This document shows positions 8,516-17,646 of a stretch of DNA of 64,000 nt, piece after piece. Location of the stretch: positions 124,001 to 188,000 of the forward strand of contig NZ_FORF01000002.1 of assembly GCF_900113935.1 (NCBI RefSeq), given 5' to 3'. A model generated the notes under the pieces. That model was not told where the DNA came from and did no database searches. It saw nothing but the letters and a program-made list of their open reading frames with translations. The translations under genes were made by a program, and so were the position numbers. Position 1 is the stretch's first letter. The number at the start of each line of letters is the position of its first letter. This stretch comes from Aquamicrobium aerolatum DSM 21857. GTDB lineage: Bacteria > Pseudomonadota > Alphaproteobacteria > Rhizobiales > Rhizobiaceae.

Positions 8516-9871
8516 TCGGCCGCGTCCAGCTGTCGCCGTTCTTTTGCCGGAAGACCACGCCCGATGCCCGAATAGACAAATCCCGCCCGCTCCGCCTCTT
8601 CGGCGGCAAAAAGGTTGCGCAAATCGACGAGTAGGGCGCTGCGCATCGATGCTCCAAGGCGCGCGAGATCGAGCAAACGGAACTCGTTCCATCCCGTCAC
8701 CACCACCGCACAGTCAGAATCTCTCACCGCGGCGTAGGCATCTGCGGCGAATTCGACATCGCTGACAAGTTTTCGGGCAGAGGGCATGCCCACCGGATCG
8801 TAAACGCGAACGCGCGCCCCGAAATCCAGTAATGTCCGGATGATCGCCAGTGAGGGTGCTTCACGCATATCATCGGTGCCGGCCTTGAACGTCAGTCCCA
8901 GCACGGCAATCGTCTTGCCACGGACCGACCCGCCACAGGCCGCAATCACCCGCCGTCCCATCGCACGCTTTCGCGCTTCGTTTACCGCAACCGTCGCCTC
9001 GACGAGCCGCAACGACACATCATGGTCCTGCGCAGTCTTCAACAGCGCGAGCGTATCCTTCGGCAGGCAACTGCCCCCGAAACCCGGCCCCGGCTCCAGA
9101 TAATCCGGGCCGATCCGAGGGTCGAGGCCAATAGCTTTGGCTACATCCAGAACATCCCCACCGGCCTTCTCGCACAGATCGGCAATCTCGTTGATGAAGC
9201 TGACCTTCATCGCCAGATATGCGTTCGACGCGCATTTGATCACCTCGGCGGTGCGCCGCCCCGTGAACAAGACCTGCTCGTCGCGCAACTGAAGCGGCGC
9301 GTAGACCTTGTCCATCACCACGCGCGCGCGCATGTCCTCCGCCCCAATCACGATCCGGTCCGGGTGTCTGAAGTCTTCGACTGCTGCGCCCTCCCGCAGA
9401 AATTCGGGATTGGACACAACGCAAAACTCTGCGCCCGGATTGACCCGCGCGACGATGCGCTCGACCTCATCGCCTGTTCCGACAGGCACTGTCGATTTGG
9501 TCACGATGACGGTAAAGCCACGCAACGCGGCGGCGATCATCTCAGCAGCACGATAGACGTAAGCCAGATCGGCATGTCCGTCGCCACGACGCGATGGAGT
9601 CCCCCACCGCGATGAACACCACATCGGCGTTCGCCACCGAACCGGCAAGATCTTTGGAGAACTGCAAGCGGCCTGCCACCCTGTTTTTCGCGGCAAGCAG
9701 GCCAAGACCCGGCTCATGGATCGGAATGATCCCGTCACCAAGCAATGCAATTCGTGCTGCATCTTGATCAACGCAGGTCACAAAGTGCCCCATCTCGGCA
9801 AGGCACACACCGCTGACCAGGCCGACATATCCCGTGCCGACAATCGCAATGCGCAATCCGCCCGACATCAT
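8512..9871 (-). pseudogene. UDP-glucose 6-dehydrogenase with a one-base frameshift
   Basis: The gene encodes a UDP-glucose/GDP-mannose dehydrogenase making UDP-glucuronate. From ATG 9871 the Rossmann start GTGYVGLVSGVCLAEMGH is intact up to VVFIAVG; at the minus-strand G5 run (plus-strand C5, 9601-9605) the frame breaks. Removing one G restores VVFIAVGTPSRRGDG and the rest of the enzyme, including KSTVPVGTG, SNPEFLREGAAV and the catalytic cysteine region GPGFGGSCLPKDT. The restored protein would be ~452 aa, normal for the family. The break is in a homopolymer, so a sequencing or assembly error is as likely as a true mutation. The start overlaps the preceding stop (TGATG). Confidence 0.85.
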
Positions 9872-10653
9872 CAGATCCCGGAACCCGACAGGATCTCCTG
9901 TCGAACCGTACGAGCGAGGATGACCAGGTCCAGCCATAGCGAGAAATTCTGGATATAGGCCATGTCATGATCGATGCGCATATGCGCCAGGCGCGCATCG
10001 TCAGTGCGCCCCCGCAGGCCATTGACCTGTGCCCAGCCGGTTATTCCGGGTTTCATCAGGCGATGGCGTTTGCTGTAGTAAGGCACGAGCTGGTCGTAAC
10101 TCACGCCGCCCGCCAGCATCCCGAAAGCATGCGGCCGTGGTCCGACAAGCGACATTTCCCCCTTCAAGACACAGAGCAGCTGCGGCAATTCATCGATACT
10201 TCTGCGGCGCAATCCGCGACCAAGCGGCGTGACGCGAAAATCATCCGCAGTGGCCTGCTGGCGCCCGCCATGATCTGAAAAGCACGCATACATCGAGCGG
10301 AATTTGGCCACTTCAAACGGCCGTCCACGCAGCCCCTCACGCCATTGCCAAAACAGGGCCGGACCTGCGCTTTCCGCTTTGATGCGCACCATGATGAAAA
10401 GAAAAAACGGCGCCAGCAGCAGCAAGGCGCAGAGGCTGACCGCAATATCCAGCATCCGCTTCAGCGCCAATCTCAACCTGAAGCTGTGGCTGAACTCTGG
10501 GACAAGAGGAACATCTGCCAAAAGGACGAGCGAAAGACCTGACTGATGCGTTACGCGGAAATCTGGTGCCGCGCTCAGCCTTGTCGCACCATCACCAGCG
10601 CGAACAAAAGGATGAATAGCAGAGATACCAGAAACAGCCCCACGCTGAACCAT
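9871..10653 (-). CDS. Bacterial sugar transferase (undecaprenyl-phosphate hexose-1-P transferase)
   Basis: This 260-residue protein transfers a sugar-1-phosphate to undecaprenyl phosphate, the priming step of exopolysaccharide or capsule synthesis. It has one clear membrane helix (~68-90, AVSLCALLLLAPFFLFIMV), then the catalytic domain with KFRSM (117-121), DELPQ (154-158), the SLVGPRP motif (168-174) and KPGITGWAQVNG. The long multi-span N-terminus of WcaJ-type enzymes is missing, so it resembles the compact ExoY form with an extra ~48 N-terminal residues of unclear role. ATG 10653 has only a weak ribosome site. First gene of the operon with the UDP-sugar enzymes. Confidence 0.88.
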   Translation of the reverse strand: MVQRGAVSGISAIHPFVRAGDGATRLSAAPDFRVTHQSGLSLVLLADVPLVPEFSHSFRLRLALKRMLDIAVSLCALLLLAPFFLFIMVRIKAESAGPALFWQWREGLRGRPFEVAKFRSMYACFSDHGGRQQATADDFRVTPLGRGLRRRSIDELPQLLCVLKGEMSLVGPRPHAFGMLAGGVSYDQLVPYYSKRHRLMKPGITGWAQVNGLRGRTDDARLAHMRIDHDMAYIQNFSLWLDLVILARTVRQEILSGSGI

Positions 10654-10743
10654 GTCACGCCGGTTACTACCGCCCCAGATTTAACCCCGAAGTAACCTTA
10701 GGTAAGCACTCTGTTAACCTTTTGTCATCAGCAAAATATTAAC
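10654..10743 (-). promoter_or_regulatory. AT-rich upstream region of the polysaccharide operon
   Basis: This short AT-rich stretch has several TTAAC elements. TTAA-N7-GTAAC at 10681-10696 matches the CtrA consensus with one mismatch, and further TTAACC copies occur at about 10714 and 10739. It is the likely promoter region of the sugar transferase; CtrA involvement is only suggested. Confidence 0.35.
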
Positions 10744-10777
10744 CAACAAAAGCAACGGCCGCCCAAGCGGCGGCCGT
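10744..10777 (-). terminator. Rho-independent terminator after kynU
   Basis: A 9-bp GC-rich stem (ACGGCCGCC at 10755-10763 with GGCGGCCGT at 10769-10777) encloses a 5-nt loop. On the minus strand it is followed by TTGCTTTTGTT, fitting termination of the kynureninase transcript. Confidence 0.8.
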
Positions 10778-10806
10778 GACTGGATCAGCTTTTTGTTACC
10801 GCACCG

Positions 10807-12054
10807 TCAGGTGACCGCAGTCCGCACTGCATAGCGCGGGTCCTTCCAGACCTCGGTACGCAGCACGTCCGCCAGAACTGAAGCAGCGTCCCAGACATCA
10901 CGATATCCAATGTAGAGCGGTGTGAACCCGAAACGCAGGGTCGAGGGCGCGCGGAAATCACCGATCACCTTGCGATCGATCAGCGCCTGCATCACTTCAA
11001 ACGCGTTGGCATGTCGAAACGCAACCTGGCTGCCGCGACAGTCGCTGTCGCGAGGACTTTCCAGTGTCAGCCCAAGCCCGGCACATTTTTCCTCGACAAG
11101 CTGGATGAACAATTCAGTCAGTTCCACGCTCTTTTTGCGGACGGCTTCAAGATCGACATCTTCCCAGATATCTAGAGCCCCCTTCAGCGCACGCATCGAC
11201 AGGATGCACTGGGTGCCGCACTGGAAGCGGCGGATGCCGGCGTCCGGCGCAAAGCCCGGCTCCATCGCGAAGGGGCGTGCATGCGCCCACCATCCGCTCA
11301 GAGGCTGGGTGGCCTTGCCGAGATGGCGTTGAGCGACATAGATGAACGCGGGAGCACCGGGACCGCCATTCAGATATTTGTAGGTACAGCCGACAGCGAA
11401 ATCCGCCTGGGCAGAATCGAGAGCAATCGGCATCGCTCCGGCCGTATGACAAAGATCCCACACGACAAGCGCACCGGCCTCGTGCGCGCGCCGCGTCACC
11501 GCCGCCATGTCGCGTAACTTGCCGGTCTTGTAGTTCACATGATTGACGAGGACGACGGCGACGCTTTGGTCGATAAGCTCTTCCAGTGCGGGCCCACCCG
11601 CCTCTTCCAGACGCAGGGACGCGCCGGGCATGGTCGAAACGACACCTTCAGCCATGTACAGATCGGTCGGGAAGCTGCTGCTTTCCGCAACGATCACCTT
11701 GCGGTCCGGCCGCAGGCTGAGCGCTGCATGAAGCGCCTTGTAGACATTGATCGATGTCGTGTCCGCAACCACCACCTGACCTGCCGCCGCTCCTACCAGC
11801 CGTCCGATCCGATCGCCAAGCACGACCGGCAAGTCGAACCAGCCCGCAGTGTTCCAGCTTCGGATCAAGTCGTCCGCCCATTCCACTTTGGCGGCATGCT
11901 CAAGTTCGGCAAGCACCGATGGCGATGCTGCGCCAAGCGAATTGCCGTCGAGATAGATTGTCCCCTCCGGGAGCATGAAGCGCTGGCGGAACGGCCGCAG
12001 CGGGTCACTCGCGTCACGGGCATCAATCGCGGCAAGGTCAAGCATCGCAGACAT
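10807..12054 (-). CDS. kynU: Kynureninase
   Basis: Kynureninase, a PLP enzyme of tryptophan degradation, cleaves kynurenine to anthranilate and alanine. The 415-residue protein shows the family signatures IYLDGNSLG near the N-terminus, the VVWDLCHTAGAMP aspartate region, and the PLP lysine in CTYKYLNGGPGAPAF (about residue 225), followed by GWWAH. ATG 12054 is chosen because GAGG lies 9 nt upstream; ATG 12063 would add three residues but sits directly on that GAGG. No kynA or kynB is adjacent. A terminator follows and an Lrp-like palindrome precedes it. Confidence 0.95.
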   Translation of the reverse strand: MSAMLDLAAIDARDASDPLRPFRQRFMLPEGTIYLDGNSLGAASPSVLAELEHAAKVEWADDLIRSWNTAGWFDLPVVLGDRIGRLVGAAAGQVVVADTTSINVYKALHAALSLRPDRKVIVAESSSFPTDLYMAEGVVSTMPGASLRLEEAGGPALEELIDQSVAVVLVNHVNYKTGKLRDMAAVTRRAHEAGALVVWDLCHTAGAMPIALDSAQADFAVGCTYKYLNGGPGAPAFIYVAQRHLGKATQPLSGWWAHARPFAMEPGFAPDAGIRRFQCGTQCILSMRALKGALDIWEDVDLEAVRKKSVELTELFIQLVEEKCAGLGLTLESPRDSDCRGSQVAFRHANAFEVMQALIDRKVIGDFRAPSTLRFGFTPLYIGYRDVWDAASVLADVLRTEVWKDPRYAVRTAVT

Positions 12055-12137
12055 ATTGGTCATCCTCAGACATCGGTGGCAATGCGGCAGCAGATTGGCC
12101 GCCTTACCTTTCTATTGCACATCAAGTACGGACGCAC

Positions 12138-12153
12138 GAATAATATTTTATTC
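12138..12153 (-). promoter_or_regulatory. Lrp/AsnC-type palindrome upstream of kynU
   Basis: The sequence GAATAATATTTTATTC has 6-bp complementary arms (GAATAA / TTATTC) around an AT core, typical of Lrp/AsnC-family operators. It lies ~84 bp upstream of the kynU start. Kynureninase genes are often controlled by the Lrp-type regulator KynR, but no kynR is adjacent here; the nearest Lrp genes start at 16514 and 19130. Confidence 0.5.
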
Positions 12154-12335
12154 TTAAACTAAATTTGGACGGCACCACACGGCCAGTGTTCCTCATCATG
12201 GATGGGCAGGGACGAAAGCCGGGCTGACACTTGATGCAAGCGGAAAACCGCCGTCCGAAGCTTATTTCTGGTGACCACATTGCGAGACGAACGGGCACAG
12301 ACTTGGCACTGCGCCGGGACGTGGTAAACGACGGC

Positions 12336-12932
12336 ATGGTCGCGCTCAGAACTCTCATCAACGTCGAAACCGCTCGACAGGAAATCAAGAAGAGCCGTTT
12401 CGTTGCTGTCGCGGGCGCGGTATCCACCGAGGCGGAAGCGAAAGCCTTCATTGCCTCGCATTCGGACCCGTCAGCCAACCACAATTGCTGGGCCTGGCGT
12501 ATCGGGCAGAATTATCGTTTCAATGACGATGGTGAACCAAGCGGAACCGCCGGCAAGCCAATCTTGCAAGCCATCGACGGGCAATCGCTGGATGCGGTCG
12601 CTGTCGTTGTAACCCGCTGGTTCGGCGGCGTCCTGCTTGGCAGCGGCGGCCTGATCCGCGCCTATGGGGGCACCGCCGCTCAATGTCTGCGAGAAGCCGA
12701 GACTGAACCTCTGATCGCCCGAGTCAGCGCCTTTGCCGAGTGCGGCTTCAGCGATCTTGCACTCGTCCAGTCGCGACTTGCCGCCCTTTCAACGGTCGAG
12801 ATCATCGATCAGGCATTTACCGGCAATGGCGCAACCCTCGATCTATTGGTTCATGAAGGGCATCTGGTGGAAGTGGATCAGTTCATCGCCGATCTGACCA
12901 GCGGCAAGGTTCGCGTCACGCAGCGGCTGTAA
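12336..12932 (+). CDS. YigZ/IMPACT family protein (UPF0029)
   Basis: This 198-residue protein belongs to the YigZ/IMPACT family, proteins of poorly defined function linked in eukaryotes to GCN1/GCN2 translation control. The N-terminal domain carries the family signature: KKSRFVAVAGAV, then HNCWAWRIG, FNDDGEPSGTAGKPIL (~65-80), VVVTRWFGGVLLGSGGLIRAYGG. A ~60-residue ferredoxin-like C-terminal domain follows. ATG 12336 gives the usual length (~200 aa); the frame open from 12231 is probably untranslated. Its 3' end overlaps the convergent oxidoreductase gene by 17 bp. Confidence 0.9.
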   Translation: MVALRTLINVETARQEIKKSRFVAVAGAVSTEAEAKAFIASHSDPSANHNCWAWRIGQNYRFNDDGEPSGTAGKPILQAIDGQSLDAVAVVVTRWFGGVLLGSGGLIRAYGGTAAQCLREAETEPLIARVSAFAECGFSDLALVQSRLAALSTVEIIDQAFTGNGATLDLLVHEGHLVEVDQFIADLTSGKVRVTQRL

Positions 12933-15900
12933 CCCTTACCCAATCGAGCTCTTCCAGACGCGCCGCAACTTCGGCCTGCACTTTGCGAACCGCTTCCTCC
13001 TTCACCGGACCATAGCCACGGATCTGCATCGGCGCGTTCGCAATAGCGGCAAGTTTGCCACGATCCTGAATGTCCAGCTTCGACAATATCTCTTCGATCA
13101 ATCCTTCGTACCAAGCAATCAAGCCCCGCTCCATGCGCCGCTCTGCGGTGTAGCCGAAGACGTCAAGCGCGGTTCCTCGCAGTCGCTTCATCCGCGCCAG
13201 AACATGAAACGGCGTGCGGATCCAGCTCCCGAATTCGCGCTTGCGCGGACGTCCTCTTGCATCTTGTCCCGCAGACAGAAGCGGCGGCGCAAGGTGGTAG
13301 CGCACGCGGAAATCGCCTTCGAACTTTTGCTTCAGCTCGTCGTGAAAGCCGGTTTGCGTATGCAGGCGCGCGACTTCATATTCATCCTTGTAGGACATCA
13401 GCTTGAAGAGCGAACGGGCCACGGCATCCGTCACGATTTCCGTTCCGTAGGCGCTTTCCGCAATGCGCACCCTGTCGACCGCGCGCCGATAGCGTGCGGC
13501 CCACGCCTTGTTCTGATAGTCGACCAGAAACGCCTCTCTCCGCGCGATGACCTCGTCAAGCGTTTCAGGCGCTGCGGACACATCCGCCTCGCCTCCGATT
13601 TCTCTTTCATGCGTCAGACGCCCGACCGCCAGAGCAGCCAGATTCTTTTCGATTTCCACCCCATTGAGCTGCACAGCTCGGTGAAGAGCGTCGAGCGAGA
13701 CAGGCACCAGTCCCGCCTGCCACGCAAAGCCAAGCATGATCATGTTGGCATAGACGGCATCGCCAAAATGCAGCTCCGACAGTGCATTTGCGTCAAGTGT
13801 CTGCAGATCGCGCTCGCCGACAACCCGCCCAATGGCCGCGAGGCGCCGCGGCGCGGCAAGCTCGGCATCGCGATGCCGCACGAGATCACCCGTGGGCATT
13901 TCCGCCGTATTGACGACACATCTCGTGCCTGACCGATATGCAGAGGATGCCTTGGGGGAAGAGGATACCACCAGATCACAGCCGATCAGGGCATCGGCGG
14001 AGCCTTCATCAATACGCACCTGATTGATGTCGTCAGGCGATGCACCGATCCGCAGATAGCTCAGAACCGGGCCAAATTTCTGCGCAAAGCCGGTAAAGTC
14101 GAGAACCGAGACGCCCTTGCCTTCCAGATGCGCTGCCATTGCAATGACGGCACCAACGGTGATGACGCCGGTGCCGCCGACGCCCGTGACGAGAAGATCG
14201 TAGGGCCTTTCCAGATCCCTGAAGGGGATCGTTGGCAGCTGGCGCGCATGTTCGATCAAGGCCGCTGTCGGCGTCTCTTTCTTGCGACGCGTAGCCCCCT
14301 CCACGGTGACGAAGGAGGGGCAAAAACCGTTCAGGCAAGAAAAGTCCTTGTTGCAGCTCGACAAGTTGATCTGCCGCTTGCGCCCGAAAGGTGTTTCCTT
14401 CGGCTCGACCGAAAGACAATTGGATTCCACCGAACAGTCGCCGCACCCCTCGCAGACCAGATCGTTGATGACCGCAAAACGGCCCGGATCCTCGAGCGTG
14501 CCACGCTTGCGTCGACGACGCTTCTCCGTTGCGCAAGTCTGCTCATAGATGAGCACAGAAACACCCGCGACATCGCGCAACTCGCGCTGGACCGCATCCA
14601 GATCATCGCGGCGATTGAGCGTTGTGCCCGCTGGAAAATCCGCAAGCGAGAATTTGGACGGTTCGTCTGAAACGAGCGCAATCCGTTCGACGCCCTCGGC
14701 CCGCACCGCATGTGCGATCGCCTGCACGCTGACCGGTCCGTCGACCGGCTGGCCGCCGGTCATCGCCACCGCGTCATTATAGAGAATCTTGTAGGTTATG
14801 TTGGTTCGGGCCGCGACCGCCTGGCGGATCGCCATCGAGCCGGAATGATACCACGTGCCTTCGCCGAGATTCTGGAAAATATGGCCACGCCCGGTGAAAA
14901 GTGAGGACGCAGCCCAATTCACCCCCTCGCCGCCCATCTGGATCAGAGAGCTTGTCTCCCGATCCATCCAGCTCGCCATGAAATGGCAACCGATGCCGGC
15001 CAGCGCCTTGGATCCTTCTGGAACCTTGGTCGACGTATTATGCGGACAGCCAGAACAAAAATACGGGGTACGCGTCGCGCCGGGAATCTGGATGAGACGT
15101 TCAGCATCAGGAAAGAGTGCGTGCACGCGCGCTGGCAGATCGAGCTGCGGGAATAGGCGTGCCAACCTTTTCGCGATCAGCGGTGCGAGCAAGCGGGGCG
15201 ACAATTCGCCCGTCCAGGGCACCAGACGCTGACCCGCCTCATCATTCTTGCCGACCATCACCCGCGGCTTGTGGCCGGGATAGTCGTAAAAATATTCTTT
15301 CAGCTGGCTTTCAACGATGCCGCGCTTCTCTTCAACGACCAGAACCTCGACTTTCTCCCGCACGAAATTGAGCGCATCGCGGCGGGCAAGTGGCCAGACC
15401 ATGCCGACCTTGTAGATATCAAGGCCGATGCGGCGGCACTCGCGCTCGTCCAGGCCAAGCAGGCGCAGCGCCTCCATCGTATCGAGATGAGCCTTTCCGG
15501 TGGTGACGATGCCATAGCTTGCATCGGGCAGATCGTAGATCTTGCGATCAATCGGGTTTGCCTCGACGAAAGCCCGCACTGCGTGTTTCTTGGCTTCAAG
15601 CCGCTCTTCGATCTGCGGCCCCGGAAGGTCCGGCCAGCGATAGTGCAATCCGCCGGGCGGTGGCGTGAAATCTGGCGGGAGGAATTGGCGCGGCGCAGAC
15701 AATTTCACCGAGGCACCCGATTCCACCGCCTCGGAAATCGCCTTGAAACCAATCCACATCCCCGAATATCGCGACAATGCGTAGCCAAATTCGGCAAAGG
15801 GCAGATATTCCGCGACTGACGACGGGCTCAGCGTCGGCATGAGCCAGGCCATGAACGCAACATCGGACTGGTGAGACATGGAGGATGAGACGCAGCCGTG

Positions 15901-16362
15901 ATCGTCGCCCGCGACGACCAGCACGCCGCCATGCGCAGATGAGCCATAGGCATTGCCATGCTTCAATGCATCCCCGGCCCGGTCGACCCCCGGTCCCTTG
16001 CCGTACCAGAGACCGAAAACAGCCTCCACCGTCCGGTCCGGGTTGGTCTCGACCTGCTGGGATCCCAGCACGGCCGTGGCTGCCAGATCTTCATTGACCG
16101 CCGGCAAGAATTCGATGTTGTTCTCGCGCAGCAAGGCTGACGCGCGCCACATCTCCAGATCGACGGAGCCAAGCGGCGAGCCGCGATAACCCGACACGAA
16201 ACCCGCCGTGTTCAACCCGCTTGAGCGATCGCGACGCGCCTGATCCAGAACCGCGCGCACGAGCGCCTGTGTGCCAGTGAGAAATACACGCCCCTCGCCC
16301 AGCGTGTAGCGATCCTCCAGCCGATAATCCGCCAGGTCAGGGCTCTTTGCGACGTGAAGCAT
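12916..16362 (-). CDS. Indolepyruvate:ferredoxin oxidoreductase, fused alpha-beta subunits
   Basis: This large cytoplasmic enzyme (1148 aa) oxidatively decarboxylates aryl-pyruvates, formed from aromatic amino acids, to aryl-acetyl-CoA. The N-terminal pyrimidine-type domain includes VSGYRGSPLGSVD (~57-69). The TPP domain (~440-560) carries GIGCHFMASWMDRE and MGGEGVNW. A cysteine-rich iron-sulfur segment CEGCGDCSVESNC follows (~638-650, with more Cys to ~680). The gamma-type domain has VTGVGGTGVITVGAV (~715-730), then the extra C-terminal region of the fused proteobacterial form. It is divergent from an Lrp-family regulator whose gene starts 151 bp away. Substrate choice within aromatic 2-oxo acids is inferred. 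Confidence 0.92.
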   Translation of the reverse strand: MLHVAKSPDLADYRLEDRYTLGEGRVFLTGTQALVRAVLDQARRDRSSGLNTAGFVSGYRGSPLGSVDLEMWRASALLRENNIEFLPAVNEDLAATAVLGSQQVETNPDRTVEAVFGLWYGKGPGVDRAGDALKHGNAYGSSAHGGVLVVAGDDHGCVSSSMSHQSDVAFMAWLMPTLSPSSVAEYLPFAEFGYALSRYSGMWIGFKAISEAVESGASVKLSAPRQFLPPDFTPPPGGLHYRWPDLPGPQIEERLEAKKHAVRAFVEANPIDRKIYDLPDASYGIVTTGKAHLDTMEALRLLGLDERECRRIGLDIYKVGMVWPLARRDALNFVREKVEVLVVEEKRGIVESQLKEYFYDYPGHKPRVMVGKNDEAGQRLVPWTGELSPRLLAPLIAKRLARLFPQLDLPARVHALFPDAERLIQIPGATRTPYFCSGCPHNTSTKVPEGSKALAGIGCHFMASWMDRETSSLIQMGGEGVNWAASSLFTGRGHIFQNLGEGTWYHSGSMAIRQAVAARTNITYKILYNDAVAMTGGQPVDGPVSVQAIAHAVRAEGVERIALVSDEPSKFSLADFPAGTTLNRRDDLDAVQRELRDVAGVSVLIYEQTCATEKRRRRKRGTLEDPGRFAVINDLVCEGCGDCSVESNCLSVEPKETPFGRKRQINLSSCNKDFSCLNGFCPSFVTVEGATRRKKETPTAALIEHARQLPTIPFRDLERPYDLLVTGVGGTGVITVGAVIAMAAHLEGKGVSVLDFTGFAQKFGPVLSYLRIGASPDDINQVRIDEGSADALIGCDLVVSSSPKASSAYRSGTRCVVNTAEMPTGDLVRHRDAELAAPRRLAAIGRVVGERDLQTLDANALSELHFGDAVYANMIMLGFAWQAGLVPVSLDALHRAVQLNGVEIEKNLAALAVGRLTHEREIGGEADVSAAPETLDEVIARREAFLVDYQNKAWAARYRRAVDRVRIAESAYGTEIVTDAVARSLFKLMSYKDEYEVARLHTQTGFHDELKQKFEGDFRVRYHLAPPLLSAGQDARGRPRKREFGSWIRTPFHVLARMKRLRGTALDVFGYTAERRMERGLIAWYEGLIEEILSKLDIQDRGKLAAIANAPMQIRGYGPVKEEAVRKVQAEVAARLEELDWVRVTAAA

Positions 16363-16513
16363 GACGAACCTCCCTCGTCTGTTCAGGTCCGTTCAGATTA
16401 CGTCAGCCTCGCCGGCGAAACTCACCAGAATTCCCGATATTTCGAGTTCATATGGAGATTCATTCCGAAAAGATGCATTATTGTGGCAATTTCATTCAAT
16501 ACGGATCTTTTCC
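16363..16513. promoter_or_regulatory. Divergent promoter region between the oxidoreductase and its Lrp regulator
   Basis: This AT-rich 151-bp region contains repeated ATTC/GAAT-type half sites (for example around 16440-16500), the usual substrate for Lrp/AsnC octamers. It is probably the operator region for both genes; I do not see one clean palindrome. Confidence 0.4.
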
Positions 16514-16972
16514 ATGGACATCACGGAAGCAGACAAGCGGCTTCTCCGGCAACTTCAAAGAAACTCTCAAATCTCCAATCAGGAGCTTGCGGAGAGCGTC
16601 GGCATGTCGGCGTCAGCCTGCTGGCGCAGGATCAAGACGTTCGAGGAAAACGGTGTCATCGTCGAATATCCGGCGGTTCTGGACACCGCAAAGGCGGGGT
16701 TCCAGTTCGAGGCAATCGTCCATGTCAGCCTCGCACGCCACGAACTCACGCCCGTCGAAGCCTTCATCGAAAAAGTCGCCTCGCGACCGGAAGTGGTCGA
16801 GTGCTTTTCAACGACGGGCGAGGCTGACTACCATTTGCGCGTGGTGTGCCGCGACAAGGAAGCCTACAACATGTTTCTCGAGGAATTCATGTTCAAGCTG
16901 CCGGGCATTGCGCATGTGCGCACGAACCTTGTCCTCAAGGTCATCAAGCTCACCAGCCAATTGCCGCTCTGA
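16514..16972 (+). CDS. Lrp/AsnC family transcriptional regulator
   Basis: This 152-residue regulator has an N-terminal winged-helix DNA-binding domain (MDITEADKRLLRQLQRNSQI, ASACWRRIKTFEENGVI; residues ~2-55) and a C-terminal RAM/AsnC ligand domain (~65-145; VVECFSTTGEADYHLRVV, LPGIAHVRTNLVLK). Start ATG 16514 begins the family domain; the frame is open back to 16361 without family sequence. Because it diverges from the indolepyruvate oxidoreductase gene, an aromatic amino acid or its 2-oxo acid is the likely signal. This is inference from position only. Confidence 0.92.
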   Translation: MDITEADKRLLRQLQRNSQISNQELAESVGMSASACWRRIKTFEENGVIVEYPAVLDTAKAGFQFEAIVHVSLARHELTPVEAFIEKVASRPEVVECFSTTGEADYHLRVVCRDKEAYNMFLEEFMFKLPGIAHVRTNLVLKVIKLTSQLPL

Positions 16973-16978
16973 AAATGA

Positions 16979-17644
16979 TCAGTCGAGATCAGGGTCGTCG
17001 CCCATGCGCGGGATGGCAGCAGGATCGTCTTTTCGCAGACCGGGCTCGTCCAGCAGGCCGGCATCCTCCATCATCTCGATCGCCGGAAGATCACCAAGGG
17101 TCTGGAGGCTGAAATACTCCAGAAAACGCCTGGTGGTGACATAGGAGTACGGTGCGCCCGGCCGCGGGGCACGCGGACCCGCCGCGATGAGAGCCTGGTC
17201 CCGCAATTGGGCAATGATATCCCGGCTGACATCGCGCCCGGTGATTTCAGACAATGCAGCGCGCGTCACCGGCTGGTGATAGGCGATCGCCGCCAGCACA
17301 AGCATTTCCGTCGCGCTCAGCTTTGCTGCCGACTTCTTGCGCGCCGCAGCAGCGTGCAGCACATCTGCATGTCGCGGTCGCGTCCGAAACTGCCAACCAC
17401 CGCCAACGAAGACGATTTCGTATGGCCTTGCCGCAAGTTCGGCGCTGATATCGTCGATCAGAAGATCAAGGTTGCAGTCACGACCGACCACCCGCCGCAG
17501 GACTTCAAGCGAAACCGGCTCGGCGGCAGCAAACAGGACGGCCTCGACCCGGCTCATCCACTCCCGCCATCGTGACTGCGCGGGAAGGTCTGCCAGTTCT
17601 GTATCAAACAGCGACGACTGCGGAATATGCGCACGTTTGGCCAT
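16979..17644 (-). CDS. ScpB-like winged-helix protein (SMC-Scp subunit paralogue)
   Basis: This 221-residue protein matches ScpB, the kite subunit of bacterial condensin: two winged-helix domains, with RVEAVLFAAAEPVSLEVLRRVVG (~32-54) and LSATEMLVLAAIAYHQPVTRAALSEITGRDVS (~109-140), followed by YVTTRRFLEYFSLQTLGDLP. No scpA or smc is adjacent. It is paired with a DUF1403 gene that ends 2 bp before its start codon, so the two are surely co-transcribed. From memory, this ScpB/DUF1403 pairing recurs on rhizobial replicons and is distinct from the housekeeping scpAB pair. A role in organising or protecting the replicon is inferred. Confidence 0.85.
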   Translation of the reverse strand: MAKRAHIPQSSLFDTELADLPAQSRWREWMSRVEAVLFAAAEPVSLEVLRRVVGRDCNLDLLIDDISAELAARPYEIVFVGGGWQFRTRPRHADVLHAAAARKKSAAKLSATEMLVLAAIAYHQPVTRAALSEITGRDVSRDIIAQLRDQALIAAGPRAPRPGAPYSYVTTRRFLEYFSLQTLGDLPAIEMMEDAGLLDEPGLRKDDPAAIPRMGDDPDLD

Positions 17645-17646
17645 GG

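Noticed and set aside
9590-9610. Programmed ribosomal frameshifting in the UDP-glucose dehydrogenase gene
   Set aside because: No known family member uses frameshifting here and no stimulatory structure or typical slippery heptamer is evident; error, mutation or slippage is simpler.
12122-12484. Minus-strand open frames between kynU and yigZ
   Set aside because: They overlap the yigZ coding start and the kynU operator and encode nothing recognisable.
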